NCBI GenBank assembly: GCA_958296025.1
Contig: OY282430.1
Location: 2,666,001 to 2,730,000 of the forward strand
Source of the DNA: an uncultured Pseudomonadales bacterium
GTDB lineage: Bacteria; Pseudomonadota; Gammaproteobacteria; Pseudomonadales; Azotimanducaceae
Direction: 5' to 3'
Length of the DNA: 64,000 bases
The notes beneath the pieces are model-generated. The model had not been told where the DNA came from. It did no database searches and worked only from the letters and a program-made list of their open reading frames with translations. Numbering within the stretch: position 1 is the stretch's first letter; every line of letters begins with the position of its first letter. Position numbers and translations under genes: made by a program. This document shows, piece by piece, positions 1 to 8,195 of this stretch.

Positions 1-1
1 C

Positions 2-1342
2 TTTGAGCGGCTGCACCAATGCGCCCTGGAGCTTATCGAGAACGGCAACGCCTATGTGTGCAGCCTGTCCGCGGAGGAGATACGCCGCACTCGCGGCACC
101 CTGACCGAAGCGGGCGCAGACAGCCCCTACCGCAACCGCTCCGTGCGGGAGAACCTGGACCTCTTCGCCCGCATGAAGGCCGGGGAGTTTGCGGATGGCG
201 CCCATGTGCTGCGCGCCCGCATCGACATGGCTTCCCCCAACCTCAACATGCGCGACCCGGTGCTGTACCGCATTCGCCACGCCCTGCACCACAATGTCGG
301 CGACACTTGGGTGATCTACCCCACCTACGACTTCACCCACTGCATCTGCGACGCCTTGGAGAACGTCACTCACTCCCTCTGCACTTTGGAGTTCGAGGAC
401 CACCGCCCTCTCTACGACTGGGTGCTGGGCAACCTCAGCCTGAACGCCAAACCGCGTCAGATCGAGTTTTCCCGTCTAGGCCTGGAGCACACGGTGATGA
501 GCAAGCGGCTGCTGCAACGGCTGGTTGCCGAGAGGTTGGTCGAGGGTTGGGATGATCCCAGAATGCCAACCTTGGCCGGGTTGCGCCGCCGCGGTGTGCG
601 GCCCCGAGCCATCCGCGACTTTTGCGGCCGCGTCGGCGTCACCAAGCAGGACAATCGGGTGGAGATGGAACTGCTGGAGTTCTGCGTCCGGCAAGACTTG
701 GAGGAGGACGCCCCCAAGGGCATGGGCGTGGTCAACCCCCTGCCCGTGCGCCTGGCCAACTACCCCGGCGAAGGCGAGGCGCTGACCGCCCCCTGGCATC
801 CGCGCCGCCCGGAATTGGGCGAACGCAGCTTGTCCTTCGGTCCGCTACTCTACATCGACCGGGAGGACTTCGCCCTGGCGCCACCGCCGAAGTGGAGGCG
901 GCTGTCCCTTGGCGCCTCGGTGCGGCTGCGCTACGCCTACATCATCCGCTGCGACCAAGTGGTCAGGAGCGCGGACGGCAAGGTCTGCGAGCTGATCTGC
1001 TCCTACCTGCCCAACTCCAAGAGCGGCAGCGACAGCAGCGGCGTCAAGCCGGCCGGGGTCATCCACTGGGTGGCGGCGCAGCGGGCGAAGCCTGTCAAGC
1101 TGCGCCTGTACGAGCACCTGTTCAAGGTGCGCAATCCTTCCGGCGCCGACTTCACGGAAAGCGTCAACCCCAACTCCCTAAGCGTGGCCTCTGGATTCAT
1201 CGAACCGGCGGTGGCCAGCAGCCGTGAGAGCCACTTTCAATTCGAGCGGGTCGGCTATTTCCACAGAGACCCGGAACTGCCGGACACCTACAACCGCACG
1301 GTGACGCTGCGGGATTCCTGGCACCCGCCAGCAAAGAAGTGA
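2..1342 (+). CDS. glnS: Glutaminyl-tRNA synthetase, 5' end outside window
   Basis: Charges tRNA-Gln with glutamine in the cytoplasm. About 446 residues are visible and the reading frame is open to the window edge; by alignment from memory with E. coli GlnRS (554 aa) roughly 90 N-terminal residues, including the class I HIGH motif, lie upstream. Visible hallmarks are the DPVLYRIRHALHH and YPTYDFTHCI stretches of the catalytic domain, the KMSKS-equivalent VMSKRLL, the EGWDDPRMPT segment, and a two-barrel anticodon-binding domain to the end. The protein ends in HPPAKK. A tRNA-Gln(UUG) gene occurs elsewhere in the window (44462-44536). No archaeal-type GluRS features are seen. Function is secure; only the start is missing. 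Confidence 0.95.
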   Translation, partial: FERLHQCALELIENGNAYVCSLSAEEIRRTRGTLTEAGADSPYRNRSVRENLDLFARMKAGEFADGAHVLRARIDMASPNLNMRDPVLYRIRHALHHNVGDTWVIYPTYDFTHCICDALENVTHSLCTLEFEDHRPLYDWVLGNLSLNAKPRQIEFSRLGLEHTVMSKRLLQRLVAERLVEGWDDPRMPTLAGLRRRGVRPRAIRDFCGRVGVTKQDNRVEMELLEFCVRQDLEEDAPKGMGVVNPLPVRLANYPGEGEALTAPWHPRRPELGERSLSFGPLLYIDREDFALAPPPKWRRLSLGASVRLRYAYIIRCDQVVRSADGKVCELICSYLPNSKSGSDSSGVKPAGVIHWVAAQRAKPVKLRLYEHLFKVRNPSGADFTESVNPNSLSVASGFIEPAVASSRESHFQFERVGYFHRDPELPDTYNRTVTLRDSWHPPAKK

Positions 1343-1365
1343 CGCCGGAACCACCGCCGGCGCAA

Positions 1366-1390
1366 CAGGACACTAGATAGTGTTAACAGG
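1366..1390. repeat. Extragenic repeat copy A (hairpin-forming)
   Basis: Between the convergent ends of glnS and the transglycosylase. It contains ACAGGACACTAG, shared exactly with copy D at 24626-24637, followed by TAGTGTTAACAGG. ACACTA-GA-TAGTGT forms a 6-bp hairpin, and a CGCCGG/CCGGCG inverted repeat sits just before it, so the region may also work as a bidirectional terminator. Confidence 0.4.
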
Positions 1391-1398
1391 CTTTGGTT

Positions 1399-2022
1399 TC
1401 AGATCGCTTCGATCTTGGCGCGGTGTCGGTCTATCTTGGAGATATAGCGCAGCCCGGCCTGCTTGCGGGTGGAGTTGACGCCGATGTTGTAGTCGGTCAA
1501 GGCGCAGGCTTGGCCGCCGCAACGGTCCTTCAGATAGGCGAGGATTTGCGCCCCGCAATAGATGTTCTGCTCCGGGTCATGCAGGTTTTCAACCCCGCAG
1601 AACTCCGCCCAATAATGCGGCTTAATCTGCGCCGGCCCCACGGCGCCCACCGACGAAAAGGCCACCTTGCGGAAGGAGCTCTCGGTGAACACCAAGCTGG
1701 CGACCAGCTCCGGGGCCAAATGCTGGCGCTCCGCCGCCTCCAGGATCCAGTGCGCAAACTCCGTGGCCCTGGCGTGGGGCACGCCCAACGCCTTATGCAC
1801 CCGCAGCCCGAAGGCCTCGGCACGTTCCTGCCAAGACTGGCTTGGCAAGGCGGGCTTGGGGAACGACACGGAGACGACGGCGTCTGGGGAAGGATGGCCG
1901 CCATAGGTGGAGGCACCCAGAAAGGCGACGGTGGCGGTTAGGAGAACCGCAGCCTTCCGACGCCAAGACGGGCGTAGGCGGACGCGGAAGGCGTTCAAGA
2001 CCCGGTTGATCCTCTGCGACAT
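1399..2022 (-). CDS. Lytic transglycosylase, SLT domain
   Basis: Predicted to cleave the MurNAc-GlcNAc bond of peptidoglycan in the periplasm. The 207-residue protein has a basic N-terminus and one hydrophobic segment at about residues 24-40 (signal anchor or signal peptide), then an SLT/goose-lysozyme-like domain at about 85-200. The catalytic glutamate is E114 in TESSF, followed by a GPAQIKP block equivalent to the family GLMQI motif and a CALTDYNIG segment near the end. The ATG is preceded by GGGGAG at good spacing. Cysteines at about 140, 158, 171 and 175 could form disulfides outside the cytoplasm. It converges on glnS and probably forms its own transcription unit. Family is confident, substrate detail is not. 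Confidence 0.82.
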   Translation of the reverse strand: MSQRINRVLNAFRVRLRPSWRRKAAVLLTATVAFLGASTYGGHPSPDAVVSVSFPKPALPSQSWQERAEAFGLRVHKALGVPHARATEFAHWILEAAERQHLAPELVASLVFTESSFRKVAFSSVGAVGPAQIKPHYWAEFCGVENLHDPEQNIYCGAQILAYLKDRCGGQACALTDYNIGVNSTRKQAGLRYISKIDRHRAKIEAI

Positions 2023-2046
2023 GGCGGACGCTCCCCCCTGTTGAAC

Positions 2047-2090
2047 GAAGGCTAATTCTAGAGGAAAAGAAAGCTAATTCTAGAGGAAAA
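2047..2090. repeat. 22-bp tandem duplication upstream of the transglycosylase
   Basis: Two adjacent 22-bp copies (2047-2068 and 2069-2090) differ at one base. Each contains CTAATTCTAGAGGAAAA. On the minus strand each copy carries TAGAAT, a good -10 hexamer, so the duplication may double a promoter core. Confidence 0.85.
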
Positions 2091-2106
2091 ATTGAGGGAA
2101 TAGCAA
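2077..2106 (-). promoter_or_regulatory. Sigma-70-like promoter of the transglycosylase gene
   Basis: On the minus strand TTGCTA (2101-2106) and TAGAAT (2077-2082) are separated by 18 bases, about 55 bases before the start codon of the lytic transglycosylase. The -10 lies in the distal copy of the 22-bp duplication; the proximal copy repeats the -10 but with a poorer -35. Confidence 0.45.
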
Positions 2107-2291
2107 CACCCATGTCACTTTTCTTCATTTTCTATGCTATTTCAAGCCGTTAAGGCCGGTGAGAACGCCTCGCACCCGGCATAATGCCGCTTCGCCGACC
2201 GGCCCCAAGCGGGACGCAACCGCTGCCCCCTTGCGCATGGCGCCCCATCCAGACGCAACGCCAGCCAAGGCGGGCGCCCCCGTCAAGAAAG

Positions 2292-3302
2292 CTAGCCGCC
2301 AACCAGCTCCGCCACCAAGCGCTGATTGTCCGCCTTGGGGATGTTGTCGTAGTAGGCCACGGCAATGCGGTCCACCACATCGCCGCAACGGGCCTTGATG
2401 CGGCTGGGGATGGTCTCCGGCTCGCCCACCACGGCGAAGGCGTCGAGCAGGTCGTCGCCGATGAGGTCGCCCATCTCCCGCCAGCGCCCCTGCTTGGACA
2501 TGGCGTTCAGGCGCGGCTGCAGGTCCCCGGCGCCAACGCTCTCCAATACCGGCTTGTAGGCTGGGGTGGAGCCGTAGAAGGCGATTTGGCGGCGGGTGTC
2601 CTGCTTGGCCTTGGCTAAGCCCTCCTCCGTGCCGCCGGTGACCACGAACATGGGATAGGCGATCTCAAAGTCCCCGCGCGCCTTGCCGGCCTTGGCGAAG
2701 CCTCGCTCCAAGGCGGGCAGCGTGGTCTCCCGAAGATATTTCTCCGTGGTGAAGGCGTGGATGATGACGCCGTCCGCCACCTCCCCGGCCACCTCGGCCA
2801 TGCGCGGGCCAACCGCCGCCAACAGCACCCGGGGCGGCCCATACTGCCGGTTGGTGGGGGCGAAGAACGGCGTCATCAGCGTGTGCTGGTAGAAGCGCCC
2901 GGTGAACTGCAGCGGCGCCTGCTCATGCCAAGTGGCCCAGATGGCCCGCATGGCCAGAATGAACTCCCGCATCCGCGCCGCCGGGCTGGACCAAGGCATG
3001 CTGAAGCGCTTGGTGATGTGCGCCCGAATCTGCGAGCCGAGGCCCAGCATGAAGCGGCCCTTGGAGGCGGCGTTCAGATCGTGGCCGATCTGCGCCAAGG
3101 TCATGGGCGAGCGGGCGAAGGCCACGGCGATGGAGGTCATCAAATCCACCCGCTCCGTGCGCCCCGCGGCGATGGCCAAGGGAAAGAAGGGATCGTGCGC
3201 TGTCTCCGCCGTCAGGACCCCGGAGTACCCGGCCTGCTCCAGTGCCTGGGCCTCCCGCCCAACCTGGTCCAGCCGCCAGCCGATGCCGCCATCCACCTTC
3301 AT
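2292..3302 (-). CDS. LLM-class (F420/flavin-dependent) oxidoreductase
   Basis: A 336-residue luciferase-like TIM-barrel oxidoreductase. It resembles the TIGR03617 group of F420-dependent LLM enzymes: MKVDGG start, GYSGVLTAETAHDPFFPLA, AFARSPMTLAQ, GRFMLGLGSQ and ITKRFSMPW. The physiological substrate is unknown, and whether the cofactor is F420 or FMN cannot be settled here. The start at 3302 was chosen over an in-frame upstream codon because AAGGAGG lies just before it and the family begins there. It is divergent from argC across a 350-base gap. A second, only distantly similar LLM protein lies at 13160-14065. Confidence 0.85.
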   Translation of the reverse strand: MKVDGGIGWRLDQVGREAQALEQAGYSGVLTAETAHDPFFPLAIAAGRTERVDLMTSIAVAFARSPMTLAQIGHDLNAASKGRFMLGLGSQIRAHITKRFSMPWSSPAARMREFILAMRAIWATWHEQAPLQFTGRFYQHTLMTPFFAPTNRQYGPPRVLLAAVGPRMAEVAGEVADGVIIHAFTTEKYLRETTLPALERGFAKAGKARGDFEIAYPMFVVTGGTEEGLAKAKQDTRRQIAFYGSTPAYKPVLESVGAGDLQPRLNAMSKQGRWREMGDLIGDDLLDAFAVVGEPETIPSRIKARCGDVVDRIAVAYYDNIPKADNQRLVAELVGG

Positions 3303-3652
3303 TGCTTTCCTCCTTGGCCGTTCTCCCGAGCCGTTGGGAAGCTCGGCAAATATCTTAAGCACCCAACCATACAGCACTCCCCGCCCGCTTAGGCGGCACC
3401 TATCCAGTGAAGAGAGGCAAAGGGTCGCATGAAGTTGCCGCCGCTGGCAAGGCCAGCAAGGCGGGGCGGTTTCCCCGCCAACCATCCCTCATAACCCACA
3501 ATCCTCCCCCCCCCCCGGAAAGAACGCCCTTGGAGCACCTTGCGTACTGCCAAAACACGAAATAGCCGCCGACACTCGGGCGGCAAATTCGGTGGCGCTG
3601 CGGACAACCTGCCTAGACTAAAATAGTGGGTGACGATAAGGGAGCGTCCGCG
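3303..3652. other. Divergent intergenic region with hairpins and a C11 tract
   Basis: No convincing gene. Two back-to-back hairpins are present: GCTGG-caagg-CCAGC (about 3444-3458) and GGCGGGG-cggttt-CCCCGCC (3460-3479). An uninterrupted run of eleven C lies at 3506-3516. A -10-like TAAAAT at 3619-3624 precedes argC. The region should hold the promoters of both flanking genes. Confidence 0.5.
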
Positions 3653-4600
3653 TTGAGCGCAAAGATCTACATCGACGGCCAAGCCGGCACCACCGGCCTC
3701 GAAATCGCCAGCCGCCTGCGCGGAAGGCGGGATCTGCGACTGCTGTCCATCGACGATGCCGAGCGCAAGGATCCAGCGGCGCGGGCGCGGCTGTTTCGGG
3801 AGGCGGACATCGCCATCCTCTGCCTGCCTGATGAGGCCGCCCGGGAAGCCGTTGCGCTGGGCGAAGGTCGCTGCCGCCTGCTGGACGCCAGCAGCGCCCA
3901 TCGCACCGCGCCCGGCTGGATTTATGGCCTGCCGGAACTATCCGCCGGCCAAGCCGAGGCCATCGCCGGCGCCGAACGGGTCAGCAACCCCGGCTGCTAT
4001 CCACAGGGCTTCATCCTCTGCGTCCGGCCGCTGGTCGAAGCCGGCCTGTTGCCGGCGCAGGCGCTGCTTAGCCTGCACGCCGTCTCAGGCTACTCCGGCG
4101 GCGGCAGAAAAATGATCGAAGCCTACCAAGCGGCGACGCCGGAGCGGTTGGAGCACTGGGGCGCACGCCCCTACGCCCTGGAGCTGCGCCACAAGCATCT
4201 GCCGGAGATGCACTGCTACTCCGGCTTGCAGCAGCCGCCCATCTTCTCCCCCATCGTCGGCAACTTTTACAAGGGCATGATCACCCAAACGCCCCTGTTC
4301 GCCGCCCAACTCGCCCATGGCGCCGGGCCGAGGGAGGCGCTCGCCACCCTCGGCGAGACCTATGCGCAGGCCCCCTTCATCAAGGTGGCGCCCTACGCCG
4401 ACGGCAGCCGCCTGGACGCCGGTTACCTCAGCCCCTGCGCCTGCAACGACAGCAATCGCCTGGAAATCATGCTGTTCGGCGACGCCGAACGATTTATTCT
4501 CAGCGCCCGTTATGACAATCTCGGCAAGGGCGCCGCGGGGGCCGCGGTGCAAAACCTCAACCTGATGCTCGGCTGTGCCGAAACAGAGGGGCTGACATGA
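3653..4600 (+). CDS. argC: N-acetyl-gamma-glutamyl-phosphate reductase, type 2
   Basis: Reduces N-acetyl-glutamyl-5-phosphate to the semialdehyde in arginine synthesis, using NADPH in the cytoplasm. About 315 residues, the short type-2 form. The N-terminal IYIDGQAGTTGLEI is the nucleotide-binding loop, and the catalytic cysteine is C115 in SNPGCYPQGF. The SGYSGGGRKM and LRHKHLPEM motifs are also typical. A TTG start at 3653 is preferred: AAGGGAG lies 8 bases upstream, and a -10-like TAAAAT at 3619-3624 would put the upstream in-frame GTG (3626) at or before the transcript start. Its stop overlaps the next start by 4 bases. No other arg gene is in the window. Confidence 0.92.
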   Translation: MSAKIYIDGQAGTTGLEIASRLRGRRDLRLLSIDDAERKDPAARARLFREADIAILCLPDEAAREAVALGEGRCRLLDASSAHRTAPGWIYGLPELSAGQAEAIAGAERVSNPGCYPQGFILCVRPLVEAGLLPAQALLSLHAVSGYSGGGRKMIEAYQAATPERLEHWGARPYALELRHKHLPEMHCYSGLQQPPIFSPIVGNFYKGMITQTPLFAAQLAHGAGPREALATLGETYAQAPFIKVAPYADGSRLDAGYLSPCACNDSNRLEIMLFGDAERFILSARYDNLGKGAAGAAVQNLNLMLGCAETEGLT

Positions 4601-5880
4601 CCAAACTGCGGGAAATGAGGCCGGATCAGCTCGACGGCTTGGAACAGGCCACGCAAAGCACACTGGATTCGCTGTGCGCCGAGAAGCTCTCCTTGGATCT
4701 CAGCCGGGGCAAGCCGGGGCCGGAGCAACTCGACCTCAGCGCCGCCATGGACGCACCTCTGGACAGCTATCTTGCCGCGGACGGCACTGACACCCGCAAC
4801 TACGGCGCCCTGCGCGGCATTCCGGAAGCCCGCGCCCTAGGCGGCGAGCTGCTTGGCGTCGCCGCGCAGCAGGTGTTCGCCTTCGGCGCCTCCAGTCTGT
4901 TTCTGATGCACCTAGTGGCGGCCACGGCGCTTCGGCGGGGCCTCTGGGGGGACGGGCGGCGCTGGCGCAACGCCGAGCGGGTGCGCCTGCTCACCCCCGT
5001 ACCCGGCTATGACCGCCACTTCACCATCTGCGAGTCCTTAGGGTTGGACATGGTGAACATCGCCATGCTGGACAGCGGGCCGGACATGGCCCAAGCGACG
5101 GCGCTGGCCGCCGAGGACTCCACCGTCAAGGGCATCTGGTGCGTGCCCAAATACGCCAACCCCAGCGGCTGCATCTACACCGACGAAACGGTGGCCGCCA
5201 TGGCCAAGCTGCCCCAGCAAGCGGCGGCGGACGACTTCGTCGTCTTCTGGGACAACGCCTACGCCGCCCACGACTTCGAGTTTCCAAGGGCGCCCTTGGC
5301 CAATCTCTACGAGCTGGCTTTGGCTGCCGGCAGCGAAGAGCATCTGGCCATGTTCGCCTCCACCTCGAAGATGACCTACGCCAGCGCCGGCTTAGGCTTC
5401 TGCGCCGGGTCCGACACCCTGCTCACTGCCTTGGAACAGTCGTTGAGCGTCATGTGCATCGGGCCTGACAAGGTGAGCCAACTGCGCCACGCCCGCTTCC
5501 TTTCCGGGCGCATTGAGGTACACATGGCGCAGCACGCCGCGCTGCTGAGGCCCAAGTTCGCCTTGGTGGAAAATGTGCTGCAAGAGGAGTTGGGCGCGCT
5601 TGGCATCGCCAGCTGGACCCAACCCAAGGGCGGCTACTTCGTGTCCCTGACCACCCCGCCGGGCACGGCCCGCCACATCGTCCAACTGGCCGCCGACGCC
5701 GGGCTGATACTAACGCCCGCTGGGGCCGCCTTCCCCTACGGGAAGGACCCGAATGACGACCACATCCGCATCGCTCCCAGCTTCGCCCCTTTGCCTGAGC
5801 TGGAGGCGGCGATGCAAGTGTTGGCCCAATGCGTCAAACTGGCCGCCATCAAGCAGCTGCGGGCCATTGATGAACCCTGA
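4597..5880 (+). CDS. Aspartate aminotransferase-like PLP enzyme (type Ic, PF12897-like)
   Basis: A 427-residue fold-type I aminotransferase of the MocR/aspartate aminotransferase Ic group, predicted to move an amino group between aspartate and 2-oxoglutarate. Supporting features are the N-terminal LSLDLSRGKPGPEQL block, YGALRGIPEAR, VPKYANPSG, the WDNAYAAHDF aspartate motif and the PLP-binding lysine K258 in STSKMTYASAG. Its ATG overlaps the argC stop (ATGA), so the two are probably translationally coupled; an acetylornithine-related role is possible but not shown. The 3' end overlaps the helicase start by 11 bases. Family is clear; substrate is inferred. Confidence 0.85.
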   Translation: MTKLREMRPDQLDGLEQATQSTLDSLCAEKLSLDLSRGKPGPEQLDLSAAMDAPLDSYLAADGTDTRNYGALRGIPEARALGGELLGVAAQQVFAFGASSLFLMHLVAATALRRGLWGDGRRWRNAERVRLLTPVPGYDRHFTICESLGLDMVNIAMLDSGPDMAQATALAAEDSTVKGIWCVPKYANPSGCIYTDETVAAMAKLPQQAAADDFVVFWDNAYAAHDFEFPRAPLANLYELALAAGSEEHLAMFASTSKMTYASAGLGFCAGSDTLLTALEQSLSVMCIGPDKVSQLRHARFLSGRIEVHMAQHAALLRPKFALVENVLQEELGALGIASWTQPKGGYFVSLTTPPGTARHIVQLAADAGLILTPAGAAFPYGKDPNDDHIRIAPSFAPLPELEAAMQVLAQCVKLAAIKQLRAIDEP

Positions 5881-7072
5881 TTCCATTCCGCTGCCAGAGG
5901 ATCAAGACGCCGAGGCGCATCGTTTCTCCGACTACGCCCTGCCGGAGCCCCTGACGCGGGCGATCGACGGCCTCGGCTACCGGCGCTGCACCCCAATCCA
6001 AGGCCGTGTGCTGCCGCTTAGCCTCGCCGACTACGACATCACTGGCCAAGCGCAAACCGGCACCGGCAAGACCGCCGCCTTCCTCATCACCATCCTCACC
6101 CACCTGTGGGAGCAACCGCGCCACGACCGCCTCAAGGAGCGGCTGCCGGCGCCCAGAGCCTTGGTGCTGGCCCCCACCCGGGAGCTGGCCATGCAGATCG
6201 AGAGCGATGGCCAGGACCTCGCCCGGCACATGGATGAAGAGGTGTTCTGCACGGTCGGCGGCATGGACATCCAGAAACAGATCGACCGTTTGCAGAGGCG
6301 CCGTCCCAACATCCTTGTCGCCACCCCAGGGCGGCTGATCGATTTGCTGCATCGGGGCAAGGTCGAACTCAGCGCGGTGGAAATCCTGGTCATCGACGAG
6401 GCGGACCGGATGCTGGACATGGGCTTCATTCCGGACGTGCGGCGCATCGTGTTCCGCACCCCGCACAAGCATCGCCGCCAAACCCTGTTCTTCAGCGCCA
6501 CCTTCAACGAGGACGTGATGCGCCTGGCCAAGTCCTGGACCTTGGCGCCGGAGCACATCGCCATCACCCCGGAGCAGGTGACGGTGGACGCCATCGAACA
6601 GCTTTTCTGGCTGACCAGCGGCGCCGACAAACGCAAGCTCCTGCTCGACTTCATCAAGCGCAAGCGACCCGAGCGGGCGCTGATCTTCACCAACCGCCGC
6701 GACCAAACCCACCAGCTGACCCGCTGGCTGATCAGGCACGGCATCCCCAGCGAAGCCTTGGCCGGCGATGTGCCGCAAAACAAGCGCACCCGCACCCTGG
6801 AGCGGTTCAAGGACGGCAGTGTCCGCTATCTGGTGGCCACCGACGTGGCCGGACGCGGCATCCATGTGGAGAGCATCAGCCACGTCATCAACTACGACCT
6901 CCCCGAAGACGCCGAGGATTACGTCCACCGCATCGGGCGCACCGGCCGGGCCGGGGCCAGCGGCGTCAGCATCAGCTTCGTCTCCGAGGACGACGCCTTC
7001 AACTTGCCGGCCATTGAGGCGTTCCTAGGGGACTCCGTGCGCTGCACGCAGCCGGACTTGGGCGTGGATTGA
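5870..7072 (+). CDS. rhlB: DEAD-box ATP-dependent RNA helicase, RhlB-like
   Basis: Unwinds RNA duplexes using ATP; RhlB in E. coli serves the RNase E degradosome. About 400 residues carry the Q-motif region (FSDYALPEPL... CTPIQ), motif I AQTGTGKT, PTRELA, TPGRL, DEAD in IDEADRM, SAT, ATDVAGRG and HRIGRTGRAG. The C-terminal RAGASG...NLPAIEAFLGDSV segment is very RhlB-like. It stops soon after and lacks the basic tail of E. coli RhlB. The ATG at 5870 overlaps the aminotransferase by 11 bases and starts where the family does; an earlier in-frame start would read through the upstream gene. The helicase class is certain; the RhlB assignment is likely. Confidence 0.88.
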   Translation: MNPDSIPLPEDQDAEAHRFSDYALPEPLTRAIDGLGYRRCTPIQGRVLPLSLADYDITGQAQTGTGKTAAFLITILTHLWEQPRHDRLKERLPAPRALVLAPTRELAMQIESDGQDLARHMDEEVFCTVGGMDIQKQIDRLQRRRPNILVATPGRLIDLLHRGKVELSAVEILVIDEADRMLDMGFIPDVRRIVFRTPHKHRRQTLFFSATFNEDVMRLAKSWTLAPEHIAITPEQVTVDAIEQLFWLTSGADKRKLLLDFIKRKRPERALIFTNRRDQTHQLTRWLIRHGIPSEALAGDVPQNKRTRTLERFKDGSVRYLVATDVAGRGIHVESISHVINYDLPEDAEDYVHRIGRTGRAGASGVSISFVSEDDAFNLPAIEAFLGDSVRCTQPDLGVD

Positions 7073-7088
7073 AAGAAATGGCCATGCA

Positions 7089-8183
7089 ATGAGCAACGTC
7101 ACGGGTGTCACCGGCAAGGGCTTGGTCATCGCTGCGGCGCTGATCGTCATCACCGCCGGCCTGAAAGCGGCGGCCGACCTCGCCATTCCCTTCCTGTTGG
7201 CGGCCTTCATCGCCACCATCGCCGCAACGCCCATGTATTGGCTGGAAAGGCGCGGCGTTCCCGGCTGGCTGGCGATCACCTTGGTCATCAGCACGGTCTT
7301 CGTCATCTTGGTGGGCGTCGGCGCCTTGGTGGTGCAGTCCGCCAACGCCTTCACCGCCAAGCTGCCCTTCTACCAAGAGCGCCTGACCCTGATCTTCGCC
7401 GGCGCCGTGGCTTGGCTGGAGCCCTTAGGGGTGGAGCTTTCCAGAGATCTGTTGGTGGAGAACTTCAATCCCGGCACCGCCTTCACCTTGGCCGGCAACG
7501 CCTTGGCCGGCCTAGGCGGCGCCCTCTCCAACAGCTTCCTGATCCTGCTGACGGTGATCTTCATCCTAGCCGAAGCGTCCAGCTTTCCGCGCAAGCTCAA
7601 GGACGTGCTGCAGCGCCCCGAGGAATCCATGCCCCACTTCGAGCGCTTTGCCGAGAACGTCAATCGCTATATGGCCATCAAGAGCAGCATCAGCATCACC
7701 ACGGGGCTGATCGTGACCCTGTTCCTCAGCCTCTTGGGGGTGGATTTTCCCATCCTATGGGGGATTCTGGCCTTTCTGCTGAACTTCGTGCCGACCATCG
7801 GCTCCATCATCGCCGCCGTGCCGGCGGTGCTGCTGGCCCTCGTGGAGTTGGGGCCGCTCTACGCCCTGCTGGTCGCTCTGGGCTATATGCTGCTCAACGT
7901 CGGCTTGGGCAATTTCGTCGAGCCGCGCTTCATGGGCCGCGGCCTGGGTCTATCAACCCTAGTGGTGTTCCTCTCTCTGGTGCTTTGGGGCTGGGTGTTC
8001 GGCCCCGTGGGCATGCTGCTCTCCGTGCCGCTCACCATGACCGCCAAGATCGCCTTGGAGGCCAACCCCTCCACCCAATGGCTGGCCCGACTGTTGGGCC
8101 CGGCGCAGCCGGCCGCCGATCCTGAACCAACCGTAAACGGTCCGGGGGGGCCGGATGAGACGCCGAGCGATGCCGGCCATTGA
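7089..8183 (+). CDS. AI-2E family transporter (PerM/TqsA-like)
   Basis: A 364-residue inner-membrane protein with about eight hydrophobic segments. The family fold is recognisable: an N-terminal membrane pair, a central soluble stretch (about 90-145), and the conserved RYMAIKSSISITTGL block followed by ILWGILAFLLNFVPTIGSIIAAVP and NFVEPRFMGRGLGLS. Members export varied small molecules or act in unknown ways; autoinducer-2 transport holds for only a few, so no substrate is assigned. It lies 16 bases after the helicase and 12 before hisC, within the same run of genes. The C-terminal tail after residue 340 is hydrophilic. Confidence 0.85.
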   Translation: MSNVTGVTGKGLVIAAALIVITAGLKAAADLAIPFLLAAFIATIAATPMYWLERRGVPGWLAITLVISTVFVILVGVGALVVQSANAFTAKLPFYQERLTLIFAGAVAWLEPLGVELSRDLLVENFNPGTAFTLAGNALAGLGGALSNSFLILLTVIFILAEASSFPRKLKDVLQRPEESMPHFERFAENVNRYMAIKSSISITTGLIVTLFLSLLGVDFPILWGILAFLLNFVPTIGSIIAAVPAVLLALVELGPLYALLVALGYMLLNVGLGNFVEPRFMGRGLGLSTLVVFLSLVLWGWVFGPVGMLLSVPLTMTAKIALEANPSTQWLARLLGPAQPAADPEPTVNGPGGPDETPSDAGH

Positions 8184-8195
8184 ACGAGACGGTCC

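Noticed and set aside
2047-2090. CRISPR-like direct repeats
   Set aside because: Only two copies, contiguous without spacers, no cas genes in the window.
5753-5869. N-terminal extension of the helicase from an earlier ATG
   Set aside because: It would read the 3' end of the aminotransferase gene out of frame and adds no conserved residues.
5849-6928. Long open frame of 359 codons antisense to the RhlB-like helicase
   Set aside because: It mirrors the helicase codons (third-position GC bias), has no family motifs and lies wholly within a certain gene.
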